A DNA stretch of 51,941 nucleotides from Ideonella sp. A 288 (lineage in GTDB: Bacteria; Pseudomonadota; Gammaproteobacteria; Burkholderiales; Burkholderiaceae_C), in assembly GCF_002198735.1 (NCBI RefSeq), contig NZ_MWLO01000152.1, forward strand, positions 1-51,941, read 5' to 3'. The position numbers and the translations under genes are program-made. The first letter of the stretch is position 1. Each line of letters starts with the position of its first letter. Positions 27,835 through 35,516 of this stretch are shown here, piece after piece. The notes beneath the pieces were generated by a model, which was not told where the DNA came from, ran no database searches, and saw only the letters and a list, made by a program, of their open reading frames with translations.

Positions 27835-28272
27835 ATGGCCAAGGACCCCACCGACCGCGCGCTGATCGCCCTGCTGCAGGCCAACGCCCGAGAGAGCACC
27901 GCCAACCTGGCGCGCAAGCTGGGCATCGCGCGCACCACCGTGGTCGCGCGGCTGGCCCGGCTCGAGCGCGACGGCGTCATCGTCGGCTACACCGTGCGCC
28001 TGGGCCAGGACGACGAGCGGCCGCAGGTGCGCGCGCACGTGGGCATCACGCTGCAGCCCAAGACCGCGCGCGACGTGGTGCGGCGGCTGCAGACGCTGCC
28101 CGAGCTGCGGCAGCTCAGCTCGGTGAGCGGCGAGTTCGACTACATCGCCCTGCTGCGCGCCGACACCACCGCGCGGCTCGATGCGCTGCTCGACGAGATC
28201 GGCGAGATCGACGGCGTGCTCAAGACCACCACCTCGGTGGTGCTGGCGGTGCGCATCGACCGCGGCACCTGA
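27835..28272 (+). CDS. Lrp/AsnC family transcriptional regulator
   Basis: A 145-residue protein with an N-terminal winged HTH (DPTDRALIALLQANARESTANLARKLGIARTTVVARLARLERDGVI, residues about 4-48) and a C-terminal RAM (ligand-binding) domain (HVGITLQPKTARDVVRRL...VSGEFDYIALLRADT). The ATG at 27835 puts the HTH at the usual distance from the N terminus; an in-frame ATG at 27763 would add 24 residues read through operator-like DNA. It is divergent from the saccharopine dehydrogenase/ALDH pair, which it probably controls with lysine or a breakdown product as effector (inference). Confidence 0.93.
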   Translation: MAKDPTDRALIALLQANARESTANLARKLGIARTTVVARLARLERDGVIVGYTVRLGQDDERPQVRAHVGITLQPKTARDVVRRLQTLPELRQLSSVSGEFDYIALLRADTTARLDALLDEIGEIDGVLKTTTSVVLAVRIDRGT

Positions 28273-28282
28273 GCCGTCCCGG

Positions 28283-29884
28283 TCAGAGCAGCGACTCGGG
28301 CACGAACAGCGAGATCAGCCACAGGCGCAGCCGCTCCCAGTGGTCGAACTCGGGGTCCTCGTCGAGCGTCTCGGTGCGGCCCTCGCCCAGCAGCGCCACC
28401 CACTGCAGGCTGCGGCCATCGGGCTTAAGGCGCACCTGGTAGGAGCCGCGCACGTCGGCACGCTCCTTCGAGTTGAACCACGCCAGGATCTCGCCGGTCA
28501 GCTCGCGGCTGCGGATCAGCAGCACCATCTCGGTGTTGGTGGTGGCCGAGCGTTGGTCGAGGTTCATCGAGCCCAGCAGCACCGCGCGGCGGTCGATCAG
28601 GGCCAGCTTGGCGTGCAGCTGCGCCCGCGACGCGCCGAACACGCGGCGCGTCGACTCGTCGCGCTGCGCCTGCATCGCGCTCACCTCGTACAGCTCGACG
28701 CCCATCTGCAACAGCGGCACGCGGTAGCGCTCGTAGGCCAGGCTGGCCTGCGGCTCGTCGGTGGCGCCCAGCGAGTTGGTGATCACGCGCACCGCGATGT
28801 TGAACTTGCGCGCCTCGCGCAGGCCGGCCAGGCCGCTCTCGCCGGGGACGAAGTAGGGCGAGAACAGCATCAGTTCCTGGCGCGATTCGCGAAAGCCCTG
28901 CATCGCAAAGCCCGTGGTCGTGGCGGCCAGGGTGACCGCCGGGCGATCGAGCTTGGCCGGCGCGTCGGCGAACACCGTGGCCTCGGCCCCGATCAGGCCC
29001 GGCAAGTCGTCGGCCAGCAAGGCGTCGAACCGCGGCGTGGTCCGGCCGCGCCAGGTGGCCGGCGCCACGAAGGGCGGCGCGCGCTTTTGCGTGGCCGCCT
29101 CGAAGCGCGCGCGCAGCGTCGGTGCCGGCTCGTCGGGCGCGGCCAGCGTCGCGATGTCGCGCACCTGCGCGCTGTTCCAGTACCGATCGAACACGGCGGC
29201 CAGTTCCGGCACCACCGCGCCGATGGCCAGCGCGTCGAAGTCGATGAAGTTGGCGCCGGCGTCGCGCTGGAAGTAGCCGTCGGCCAGGTTGCGCCCGCCG
29301 ACGATGGCCATCGTGCCATCGGCGATGAACAGCTTGTTGTGCATGCGGTGGTTCAGGCGCCGGAAGTCGCCGGCCATCTGCATCCAGCGCGCCAGGCTGC
29401 TGCCGCGCGCCCAGGCAAAGGGGTTGAACAGGCGCACCTGCGCCCCGTCATGCACCGCCAGGCCGAGCAGCAGGCCGTCCATGCCCGCGGTGTGGAAGTC
29501 GTCGATCAGCAGGCGCACGCGCACGCCGCGCAGCGCGGCGTCGCGCAGGGCGCGCAGCACCTCGTGGCCCACGCTGTCGTCGGCCAGGTGGTAGACCTGC
29601 AGGTCGATCGAGGCCCTTGCCTGGCGGATCAGGCTCAGGCGGGCATCGAGCGCCAGGCCCGGGTGGGCCATGCTCAGCACGCCCGTCGGGCCCTGGCCGC
29701 GCACACGCTCGGCAGCCCGGGCGGCGACGGCGCCGAGCGGCGTGCCGGTACTGGCCGCGATCGCCAGGCTGGGTGGGGACGCCAGCGACGGCGGCAGGCC
29801 GGCGCAGCCGCCGAGCAGCAGGGGCAGCAGGGGCAGCAGCAGGGCCGGCAGCAGCCAGGACAGCGAGAACGGGCCGAAGCTCAT
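28283..29884 (-). CDS. Phospholipase D-like (cardiolipin synthase-type) lipoprotein
   Basis: A 533-residue protein with two HKD motifs: His182-x-Lys (MHNKLFIADGTMAIVGGRN) and His424-x-Lys (LHAKLALIDRRAVLLGSMN), the paired active site of PLD/cardiolipin synthase enzymes. The N terminus is a lipoprotein signal (LLPALLLPLLPLLLGGC, lipobox LGGC at Cys27), so it is predicted to be anchored to the membrane facing the periplasm. This is unlike integral Cls enzymes but like YmdC/ClsC-related periplasm-facing PLDs. It is convergent with the Lrp gene, with 10 bp between stops. Likely phosphatidyl transfer or hydrolysis; the exact reaction is unknown. Confidence 0.9.
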   Translation of the reverse strand: MSFGPFSLSWLLPALLLPLLPLLLGGCAGLPPSLASPPSLAIAASTGTPLGAVAARAAERVRGQGPTGVLSMAHPGLALDARLSLIRQARASIDLQVYHLADDSVGHEVLRALRDAALRGVRVRLLIDDFHTAGMDGLLLGLAVHDGAQVRLFNPFAWARGSSLARWMQMAGDFRRLNHRMHNKLFIADGTMAIVGGRNLADGYFQRDAGANFIDFDALAIGAVVPELAAVFDRYWNSAQVRDIATLAAPDEPAPTLRARFEAATQKRAPPFVAPATWRGRTTPRFDALLADDLPGLIGAEATVFADAPAKLDRPAVTLAATTTGFAMQGFRESRQELMLFSPYFVPGESGLAGLREARKFNIAVRVITNSLGATDEPQASLAYERYRVPLLQMGVELYEVSAMQAQRDESTRRVFGASRAQLHAKLALIDRRAVLLGSMNLDQRSATTNTEMVLLIRSRELTGEILAWFNSKERADVRGSYQVRLKPDGRSLQWVALLGEGRTETLDEDPEFDHWERLRLWLISLFVPESLL

Positions 29885-30004
29885 GGGCGTCGATTCTCCG
29901 GCGCACCCGGCCCGGCCGCCGACGGTGTGTCAAAAGCGCCCGGGCACGACCGTACCCTGGGCCTGGCCGCCGTCCCGCAGCGCATGGCACGGTGCCTTGG
30001 CCGC

Positions 30005-30868
30005 TCACTCCTTGTAGTAGACGATCTGGTGTGTGCTGGCCAGCAGCGCGCCGTCGTGCGCCCAGACCTCGGCCGACTGGTCGAAGAAGCCCTTGCCGAA
30101 GCGCTGCGCGCGGGCCACGCCCAGCACCGGCTGCGTGCCGTGCGCGGCCAGCATCGGCGCGTCGGCATGGAAGTAGATGGTCATCGACACCGTGCCGGCC
30201 GGCGTCCATTGCCGGCGGCGCAGGTAGATGCGCGGGAAGAACACGTCGCACAACGCGGTGAGCGACGCGAAGTCGAGCGGCCGTGGCGGCTCGTCGCGCA
30301 TCCACAGCGTGGTGGTGGCGTCGGCATCGGCGCGGCCCTGCGAAAAGTCGGGGAAGCCGCCCGAGACGAAGCGCATCTCGTACTGCCGCGTCCAGGCCAC
30401 GCGGCCCAGCGGCGGCAGCGCTGGCACCGCCCCGGCGGCGGGCACCGCGGGAAAGCCGATCTCGGTGGACGCCCAGGTCTCGCGCCGCACGCCGAACACC
30501 GCGGTGGCGCTGACGGCCACCTGGCCGTCCTGCCGCAGCTCGGCGCGCCAGTGCTGGGTGGAGCGGTTGGTGCGCAGCGGCTCGGCCTGCACGCTGAAGG
30601 GCCCGTCGGCCACCGGCCCGGCGTAGTTGACAGTGAGCGCCAGCGGCTCGCCCAGCCGCGCCGGGTGGCCGCGCATGGCCTGCACCAGGGTGGCCGCGGT
30701 GATGCCGCCGAAGGGCCCGATCATGTTCGCGTAGGCCGGGCTGGTGTGGCCTGTGACGCTGCCGTCGCCCTCGGGCTGCAGCACCAGGGCCGCATCGAGC
30801 GGATGCATCGGCGGCGGCGCGGCGGCGGGGCCATCGGCCGGATCGATCGGTGCGGTCGTGCGGGTCAA
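30005..30868 (-). CDS. Acyl-CoA thioesterase family protein (TesB-like double hotdog)
   Basis: A 287-residue protein from a TTG start at 30868, chosen because AGGAG lies 6 bp upstream and the TTG overlaps the previous gene's TGA (TTGA). An ATG at 30808 is the alternative, with no ribosome-binding site. Two hotdog halves are visible: SPAYANMIGPFGGITAATLVQAM...VNYAGPVADGPFSVQAEPLRTNRSTQHWRAEL and, in the second, TVSMTIYFHADAPML...FGKGFFDQSAEVWAHDGALLASTHQIVYYKE. This matches acyl-CoA thioesterases of the TesB/4HBT_3 group. It is the last gene of a three-gene operon. Confidence 0.88.
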   Translation of the reverse strand: MTRTTAPIDPADGPAAAPPPMHPLDAALVLQPEGDGSVTGHTSPAYANMIGPFGGITAATLVQAMRGHPARLGEPLALTVNYAGPVADGPFSVQAEPLRTNRSTQHWRAELRQDGQVAVSATAVFGVRRETWASTEIGFPAVPAAGAVPALPPLGRVAWTRQYEMRFVSGGFPDFSQGRADADATTTLWMRDEPPRPLDFASLTALCDVFFPRIYLRRRQWTPAGTVSMTIYFHADAPMLAAHGTQPVLGVARAQRFGKGFFDQSAEVWAHDGALLASTHQIVYYKE

Positions 30869-32691
30869 CGGCGTCTCCTGGCGGGCGCGGGCGTGGCGGC
30901 GTGCGCGGTGGCGGGCTTGGTGCTGTTCGCGGGTGCTCGCACGTTCTGGCGCGGTGGCGAGGTGGGCGTCCGCCGCGGCTCGAACCGCAGCGCCCGGGCC
31001 TCGGCCCGCAGCCCGGCGCGGTCGATGGCGCGCAGCACGTAGGCGTCGTGCCACAGGTCGGCCACCTCGGACGGCCGCGCATCCCACATCGACGCCGGGA
31101 CTTCGTCGACCAGGGCCCGCAAGGCCGGCCAGGCGGGCGCCAGTGCCACGCGATCGACACCGGGCTGGCGCAGGCAGTGGTCGGCCAGCGTCAGCAGCAT
31201 CGGCGTGTCGATGCGGCGCAGGCGCCGGCCGGACCACAGCGCTGCCAGCGCGTCGCGCAGCGCGGCGGCGGGTGCGAACTGCGCGAGCAGCGGCAGTCGG
31301 TGGACGACCTGCACCGCCGTGCGCGGCTCCGGCAAGGCCGCCAACATCGACGGCAGTGTGTCGCGCAGAGCCCGGCCTCGGCGGGTGACTCGCCAGCGCC
31401 GCAGCCACTCGGCCGCCTCGGTGCTGCCGGCCTGGGCCAGCGCGGCCAGGCCGGTGGCGGCGTCGAGTTCGGCGCCCGCCCCCTCGGCACCGGCCTCGTC
31501 GCTCGCCGGCACCCCCTGCAAGGCCTGCTGGCACAGCGCCAGCGCCGCCGCCGCATGCCAGGCCCGGGCGCTGCGCCAGGCCGGGCGGGCGGCCTCGGGG
31601 TGGCGGCCCAGGGCCACCACCAGGGCCAGGTGCAGCGCCGCGGGGTGCTCCACCTCCATGCGATCGGGCTGCCGGCGTGCCGCCTGGGCAAAGTGCAGCA
31701 ACTCGTCGGCGGGCGATGCCGCGGCCACGCCAGGCTCGGCCACCGCGCCGCGCTCTGCGACGAGGCCGCGCTGGCCCAGGTGCGGCGCCAGGTCGTCGCC
31801 GGTGTGCAGCGGCAGCGCACCGGCCGGACGGCGGGCGATGTCCAGCAGGCGGACCCGCTCGGCGCCCAGCGCCAGCGACAGCCCGGCGTCATAACGGTGC
31901 AACTGCTCGGCCATGGGCTCGGGGCCGTACTTCTCCTCGAAGCGCAGGCGGGGCGTGGAGAGCAGGCGGTTGAGCTTGTCGTCCACCGCATCCTGCATCG
32001 CGGCCAGGCGCGGGTCGGCCGCGCCTTCGTGGTTGGCGGCCTCGGGCTGCAGCGCGCGCCGCAGTTCCAGCCACTGGGCGCGCCGCCAGGCCACGGACAG
32101 CGGCTCGTCGTCGCCGCGCGGCCCGCAGCCGGCGAGCCGGCGCTCGACCTCGTCCACGTCCACCGCACCGTCGCGCACGGCCTCGTAGCCGATGGCCTGC
32201 AGCACCGCCATCTCGCCGGTCCAGCGCTTGCGGCAGGTGTCGTGGTAGTACTCGCGGCAGGCCAGCGGGCGCGCCGGGTGCACGCTGCACACGCGCCGCG
32301 GCGTGCCGTCGGGCTCGGCGATGTACTTCAGGAACAGGCACGGGCTGGCCGCATCCAGCGTGCGCCGGCGCAGGAAGCTGACGACGCTGCTGCCGGGGTC
32401 GGCCAGCCATTGCCGGTAGCGCTCGCCGTCGGCGCCGTCGAAGCGGTCCTGCGTGAAGAGGCGGAAGAACTCGGCCGGCGGCAGGTCGAGCGCGGCGCAC
32501 AGCCGCAGCACGTCGAAGGCTGTGAGCGCGATCGGGCCCTCGGTGGTGCAGCAGGTGCCGCCCAGGCAGCGCTCGCAGATGGCGCGTTCGTCGCGCGGCG
32601 GCTGCTGCGCGTCGGCGCGGGCCGGGTAGCGGCGGTCGGGGCCGTGCAGCGGCTGCCAGTCGGAACCAGGGGGTGCGGCGGGGTCGCTCAT
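30865..32691 (-). CDS. YkgJ-type cysteine-cluster protein with long C-terminal extension
   Basis: A 608-residue protein. The N-terminal 160 residues carry the YkgJ (Zn/Fe-chelate-binding) pattern: Cys39-x2-Cys42-x4-Cys47-Cys48 (CERCLGGTCC), Cys118 (SPCLFLKY), Cys135 (RRVCSVHPARPLAC, with Cys145) and Cys153. YkgJ proteins usually have only 100-250 residues. Here about 400 further residues, Ala/Leu/Arg-rich and apparently helical, follow with no recognisable domain and a basic Arg/Pro-rich tail (PAPARRRR). It sits 47 bp after the cyclase-fold gene and overlaps the thioesterase start. A metal or Fe-S role is inferred from the family; the extension is unexplained. Confidence 0.8.
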   Translation of the reverse strand: MSDPAAPPGSDWQPLHGPDRRYPARADAQQPPRDERAICERCLGGTCCTTEGPIALTAFDVLRLCAALDLPPAEFFRLFTQDRFDGADGERYRQWLADPGSSVVSFLRRRTLDAASPCLFLKYIAEPDGTPRRVCSVHPARPLACREYYHDTCRKRWTGEMAVLQAIGYEAVRDGAVDVDEVERRLAGCGPRGDDEPLSVAWRRAQWLELRRALQPEAANHEGAADPRLAAMQDAVDDKLNRLLSTPRLRFEEKYGPEPMAEQLHRYDAGLSLALGAERVRLLDIARRPAGALPLHTGDDLAPHLGQRGLVAERGAVAEPGVAAASPADELLHFAQAARRQPDRMEVEHPAALHLALVVALGRHPEAARPAWRSARAWHAAAALALCQQALQGVPASDEAGAEGAGAELDAATGLAALAQAGSTEAAEWLRRWRVTRRGRALRDTLPSMLAALPEPRTAVQVVHRLPLLAQFAPAAALRDALAALWSGRRLRRIDTPMLLTLADHCLRQPGVDRVALAPAWPALRALVDEVPASMWDARPSEVADLWHDAYVLRAIDRAGLRAEARALRFEPRRTPTSPPRQNVRAPANSTKPATAHAATPAPARRRR

Positions 32692-32738
32692 GTCGTGCGG
32701 AGGTCCGATGGACAGGGTGGGGGCTGCCCGGCGCGCGC

Positions 32739-33710
32739 TCACGCTCGGCGGGCCCAGGCCTGCAGTTGCGGCAGCACCTCGGGGAAGGCGAGCCGGGGGC
32801 CGGTCCAGCGGTAGTCGCGCAGGCCGTCGATGGCCGCCCAGGCGGCGTGGAAGCCGGTGTAGAAGCTGTCGGCGTCCCAGGTGCCCCAGCTGCCGTCGGC
32901 GTTCTGGCTGTCGACCAGGAACTGCGCGCCCATGCGCACCTGGGTGTCGTCGTGCGGCACGCCGAAGGCCCGCAGCGTGTCGAGCAGTTCGCCGGTCAGG
33001 TCGGCGTCGGCGTCGGCGATGGCCTCGGGCAGCGCGGCGCGCAGGAACATGTACTCGTCGGGCAGCCAGCGCGGGTCGAGCGTGCTGTGGCCGTAGTCGT
33101 TGAGGGTGTAGACCACATGGGTGACGGAGTAGGCCACGTCGTGGAAGCGGCGCCGCGACTGCCGCCACGCGATGTCGTAGGGCCGCATGCGCGGCAGCCA
33201 GCACAGCACGTCGGCATAGCGCGCGCCCAACGGCACGCCGTAGCGCTCGCCGCACCAGGCCGAGGTGAGGCCGATGCACCAGGTGCGGTAGGCGCCCTCG
33301 CGGGCCACGGCCGGCGGCCCTCGGTCGGCGTCGAAGCCGATGAAGGCCCTCGAGCCGAAGGGCCGCGCGGCCTCGACCAACCACTCGCGCATGCCTTCGC
33401 GGCGCAGGCCCAGGCCTTCGCCGGCGCCATAACCGCGCACCGCCTCGGCCACCCAGTCGGGGTGGCGGAAGTCCGCCGCCTCGAGCGTGGACCGCTCCCA
33501 CAGCGCGAAGGCGTGGCGGCCCAGCAGCCGGGCGGTGCGGCGCAGCGCGTCGTCGGCCGAGGTGCGGGCCATCGAGCGCAGCGAATAGAGCAGCCCGGTG
33601 CCCAGGTGGGCCAGCAACGCGTCGTCGGCCGCGGCTTCGGCGATGAAGCGCATGCCCTTGCGGATGGCCCGCTGCCGCGCGGTGGCCAGGCGCCGGTCGA
33701 GGGCGGTCAT
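32739..33710 (-). CDS. Terpenoid cyclase/prenyltransferase-fold (alpha/alpha toroid) protein
   Basis: A 323-residue protein. Near the C terminus SQNADGSWGTWDADSFYTGFHAAWAAIDGL (about residues 268-297) is a QW-type repeat of squalene-hopene-cyclase/prenyltransferase alpha/alpha toroids; weaker repeats precede it. It is about half the length of a full squalene cyclase and lacks an obvious DxDD protonation motif, so it may be a non-catalytic or differently acting toroid. Start at ATG 33710. It is the first gene of an operon with the YkgJ-type protein and a thioesterase, and is divergent from the Pro-Lys-Leu repeat gene. Confidence 0.72.
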   Translation of the reverse strand: MTALDRRLATARQRAIRKGMRFIAEAAADDALLAHLGTGLLYSLRSMARTSADDALRRTARLLGRHAFALWERSTLEAADFRHPDWVAEAVRGYGAGEGLGLRREGMREWLVEAARPFGSRAFIGFDADRGPPAVAREGAYRTWCIGLTSAWCGERYGVPLGARYADVLCWLPRMRPYDIAWRQSRRRFHDVAYSVTHVVYTLNDYGHSTLDPRWLPDEYMFLRAALPEAIADADADLTGELLDTLRAFGVPHDDTQVRMGAQFLVDSQNADGSWGTWDADSFYTGFHAAWAAIDGLRDYRWTGPRLAFPEVLPQLQAWARRA

Positions 33711-33781
33711 CGACCGGCCGGGTCGCCGAGCGCGACCCGTGAGGACGTCGTCCGCACGGCGCAAACCGCGTGGCCCATCAA

Positions 33782-33810
33782 TTGACACTGCATGGGGCGG
33801 GTCCTACATT
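33782..33810 (+). promoter_or_regulatory. Strong sigma-70 promoter of the Pro-Lys-Leu repeat gene
   Basis: TTGACA (33782-33787, perfect -35) is followed by a 17-bp spacer and TACATT (33805-33810, 4/6 -10 match). It predicts a transcript starting about 33817 with a leader of about 85 nt. It is the best promoter match I saw in the window. Confidence 0.7.
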
Positions 33811-33856
33811 GCGCGTGCGTGACGGGCTCATCTCGAGCATGAGGTCACGGAGGTAG

Positions 33857-33910
33857 ATGGCGCCTCACCATTCATGTCGTGTCCACAAGAAAGGATGGCT
33901 CTCATGGTAA
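33857..33910 (+). CDS. Possible 17-residue leader peptide overlapping the next start
   Basis: GGAGG (33849-33853) is followed by an ATG at 33857 opening MAPHHSCRVHKKGWLSW, which stops at TAA 33908-33910, just inside the start of the downstream frame (ATG 33904). The spacing of 3 nt after GGAGG is short. It could couple translation or be fortuitous. Confidence 0.25.
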   Translation: MAPHHSCRVHKKGWLSW

Positions 33911-34191
33911 CGGGTCCAGGTGTTCCCAAGCTGCCGCCGAAGCTGCCGAAAACGCTGCCGAAGCTGCCCCCGAAACTTCCGAAGTTGCCGCCCAAGCTGC
34001 CCAAGCTTCCGCCCAAGCTGCCCAAGGTGCCACCCAAGCTTCCGCCGAAGCTGCCGCCCAAGCTCGATCCCAAGCTGATCCCCAAGGTCCTGCCGAAGAT
34101 CGTGCCGAAGCTGCTGCCCAAGCTGCCCAAGGTCTTGCCCAAGCTGCCGAAGGTGCTGCCCAAGATCGGCCCCGATCCCGGCCCGTTCTGA
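33904..34191 (+). CDS. Pro-Lys-Leu repeat protein (PKLP repeats), unknown family
   Basis: A 95-residue protein, almost entirely degenerate PKLP/PPKL/PKVLPKL units from residue 8 to 88. By count it has 33 Pro, 22 Lys and 20 Leu, with only two acidic residues and no Cys, Trp, Tyr or His; net charge is about +20. The short C-terminal cap is IGPDPGPF. I choose ATG 33904 because AAGGA lies 8 bp upstream; ATGs at 33874 and 33895 would add 10 or 3 residues. There is no signal peptide. Evidence that this strand is the coding one: a near-consensus promoter at 33782 and a classic terminator at 34225. Proline every two to four residues argues against long helices, and the alternating Lys/Leu is amphipathic, which suggests nucleic-acid, polyphosphate or membrane binding (inference). 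No known family fits. Confidence 0.65.
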   Translation: MVTGPGVPKLPPKLPKTLPKLPPKLPKLPPKLPKLPPKLPKVPPKLPPKLPPKLDPKLIPKVLPKIVPKLLPKLPKVLPKLPKVLPKIGPDPGPF

Positions 34192-34200
34192 CGGACGAGC

Positions 34201-34248
34201 GAGGCCTGCCGCAGGCCTCGGCGAAGGCGCCCCGCGGGGCGCCTTTTT
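34201..34248 (+). terminator. Tandem hairpins and rho-independent terminator
   Basis: A first perfect stem, GAGGCCTGC/GCAGGCCTC (34201-34219), is followed by AGGCGCCCCG/CGGGGCGCCT (34225-34244) and a run of five Ts. The T run follows on the plus strand, so it terminates the repeat-protein gene. The ubiH-like gene on the other strand stops 6 bp beyond. Confidence 0.88.
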
Positions 34249-34253
34249 CATGG

Positions 34254-35459
34254 TCAGCGCCGGCCGTACATCATCTGCCGGGCCAGCGCGCTCTTGAGGG
34301 CCGGCATCGACTGCAGCGCGGCCAGGCCCAGCCCGCGCACCGCCGGCAGGCCGGGCCAGCGCCAGGTGAAGCTGCGCGCCAGGAAATCGGTGGCGGCGAT
34401 CATGGCCCAGCGGTCGGGCGCGCGTGCCCATTCGACGCGGCGCAGGGCGGCGCGCAACGCGGCATCGCCGGGGGCATCGACGCGTCGCAGCGCCTGCACC
34501 AGCGAGAACGCATCGCGCAGGCCGAGGTTGAGGCCCTGACCGGCCACCGGGTGCAGCGTCTGCGCTGCGTTGCCGATGCGCACCGTGCAGCCGTCGACCA
34601 GCGTGCGCTCGGCGTTCAGGCCGAGCGCGAAGCGCTTCAGCGGCCCCAGGGCGACCACGCGGCCGGCCTCGGCCGGCAGGCGCGTGGCCAGCACGGCCAG
34701 GCGCTGCGCATCGTCGAGCTCGGCCACGGGGTCGTCGTCGGCGCCCACGCACCACACCATCGAGCCGCGGGCGCGGCCCTCGGCATCGGGGCGCAGCGGC
34801 AGCAGCGCCAGCGGGCCGTTGCGCGTGAAGCGCTCCACTGCCAGGCCTGGCACCGCACCCTCCAGCATCACCGTGCCCACCCACGCCGCCTGCTTGTAGT
34901 CGTGGGTGACGGCCTTGCGCGACTGGTCGGAGAAGACACCGCCCTCGGCCACCACCGCCAGGTCGAAGCGCTCGACCACGCCGGCATCCACCTCGACGCC
35001 ACCATCGTCGAGCGGCTTGACGACCGCCACCGCCGTGCCGAAGCGCGAGGCCAGCCGCTGCGGCTCGCGCGCCACGGCGGCCTGCCAGGCGGCCTGCATC
35101 GGTGCGACGAGCTGGCCATAGCTGAGCACTGCGCCCAGCATCGGCACCGCCTCGTCGATGGCGCGGATGCGCACGGCCGGCTCACCGCCGCCGAAATCCA
35201 GCGTGGGCGGCGCCTGCGACACATGCACCTGCAGGATGGGCTGGGCCAGGTCGGCCGGCCACACGTCCAGCCGCTGCAGCAGTTGCACGCTGCCCAGCGA
35301 CATGGCCAGGGTGCGCGGGTCGCCCGCCACGTCCTTGTCCGCCGGCCGGGCGTCGAACAGCGTGATGTGCGCCGCCGGCAGCAGGCGCGCCGCATGCAGG
35401 GCCAGGGCCAGGCCGGCCGGCCCGGCGCCGATGACGGCGATGTCGAGTTGGGGAGTCAT
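34254..35459 (-). CDS. FAD-dependent monooxygenase, UbiH/UbiF/VisC family
   Basis: A 401-residue aromatic-ring hydroxylase. Motifs: the N-terminal Rossmann DIAVIGAGPAGLALALHAARL, the central DLAVVAEGGVFSDQ (DG-like motif), and the C-terminal RIGNAAQTLHPVAGQGLNLGLRDAFSLVQAL, the strongly conserved FAD-ribityl/ubiquinone-hydroxylase signature. It probably hydroxylates a polyprenyl benzenoid in ubiquinone biosynthesis; which ring position cannot be told from the sequence. The start at 35459 faces the SPFH operon across 57 bp (divergent). Confidence 0.9.
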   Translation of the reverse strand: MTPQLDIAVIGAGPAGLALALHAARLLPAAHITLFDARPADKDVAGDPRTLAMSLGSVQLLQRLDVWPADLAQPILQVHVSQAPPTLDFGGGEPAVRIRAIDEAVPMLGAVLSYGQLVAPMQAAWQAAVAREPQRLASRFGTAVAVVKPLDDGGVEVDAGVVERFDLAVVAEGGVFSDQSRKAVTHDYKQAAWVGTVMLEGAVPGLAVERFTRNGPLALLPLRPDAEGRARGSMVWCVGADDDPVAELDDAQRLAVLATRLPAEAGRVVALGPLKRFALGLNAERTLVDGCTVRIGNAAQTLHPVAGQGLNLGLRDAFSLVQALRRVDAPGDAALRAALRRVEWARAPDRWAMIAATDFLARSFTWRWPGLPAVRGLGLAALQSMPALKSALARQMMYGRR

Positions 35460-35516
35460 GGTCGTATTATTCGCCGCACCCCGGATCGTCGGGGCGCCAC
35501 ACCGAAGGAGCACCTC

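Noticed and set aside
33828-34163. Antisense frame of GSLG/GSFG repeats opposite the PKLP gene
   Set aside because: It is the reverse reading of the same repeats; the promoter and T-tailed terminator point to the plus strand, and no ribosome-binding site precedes it.
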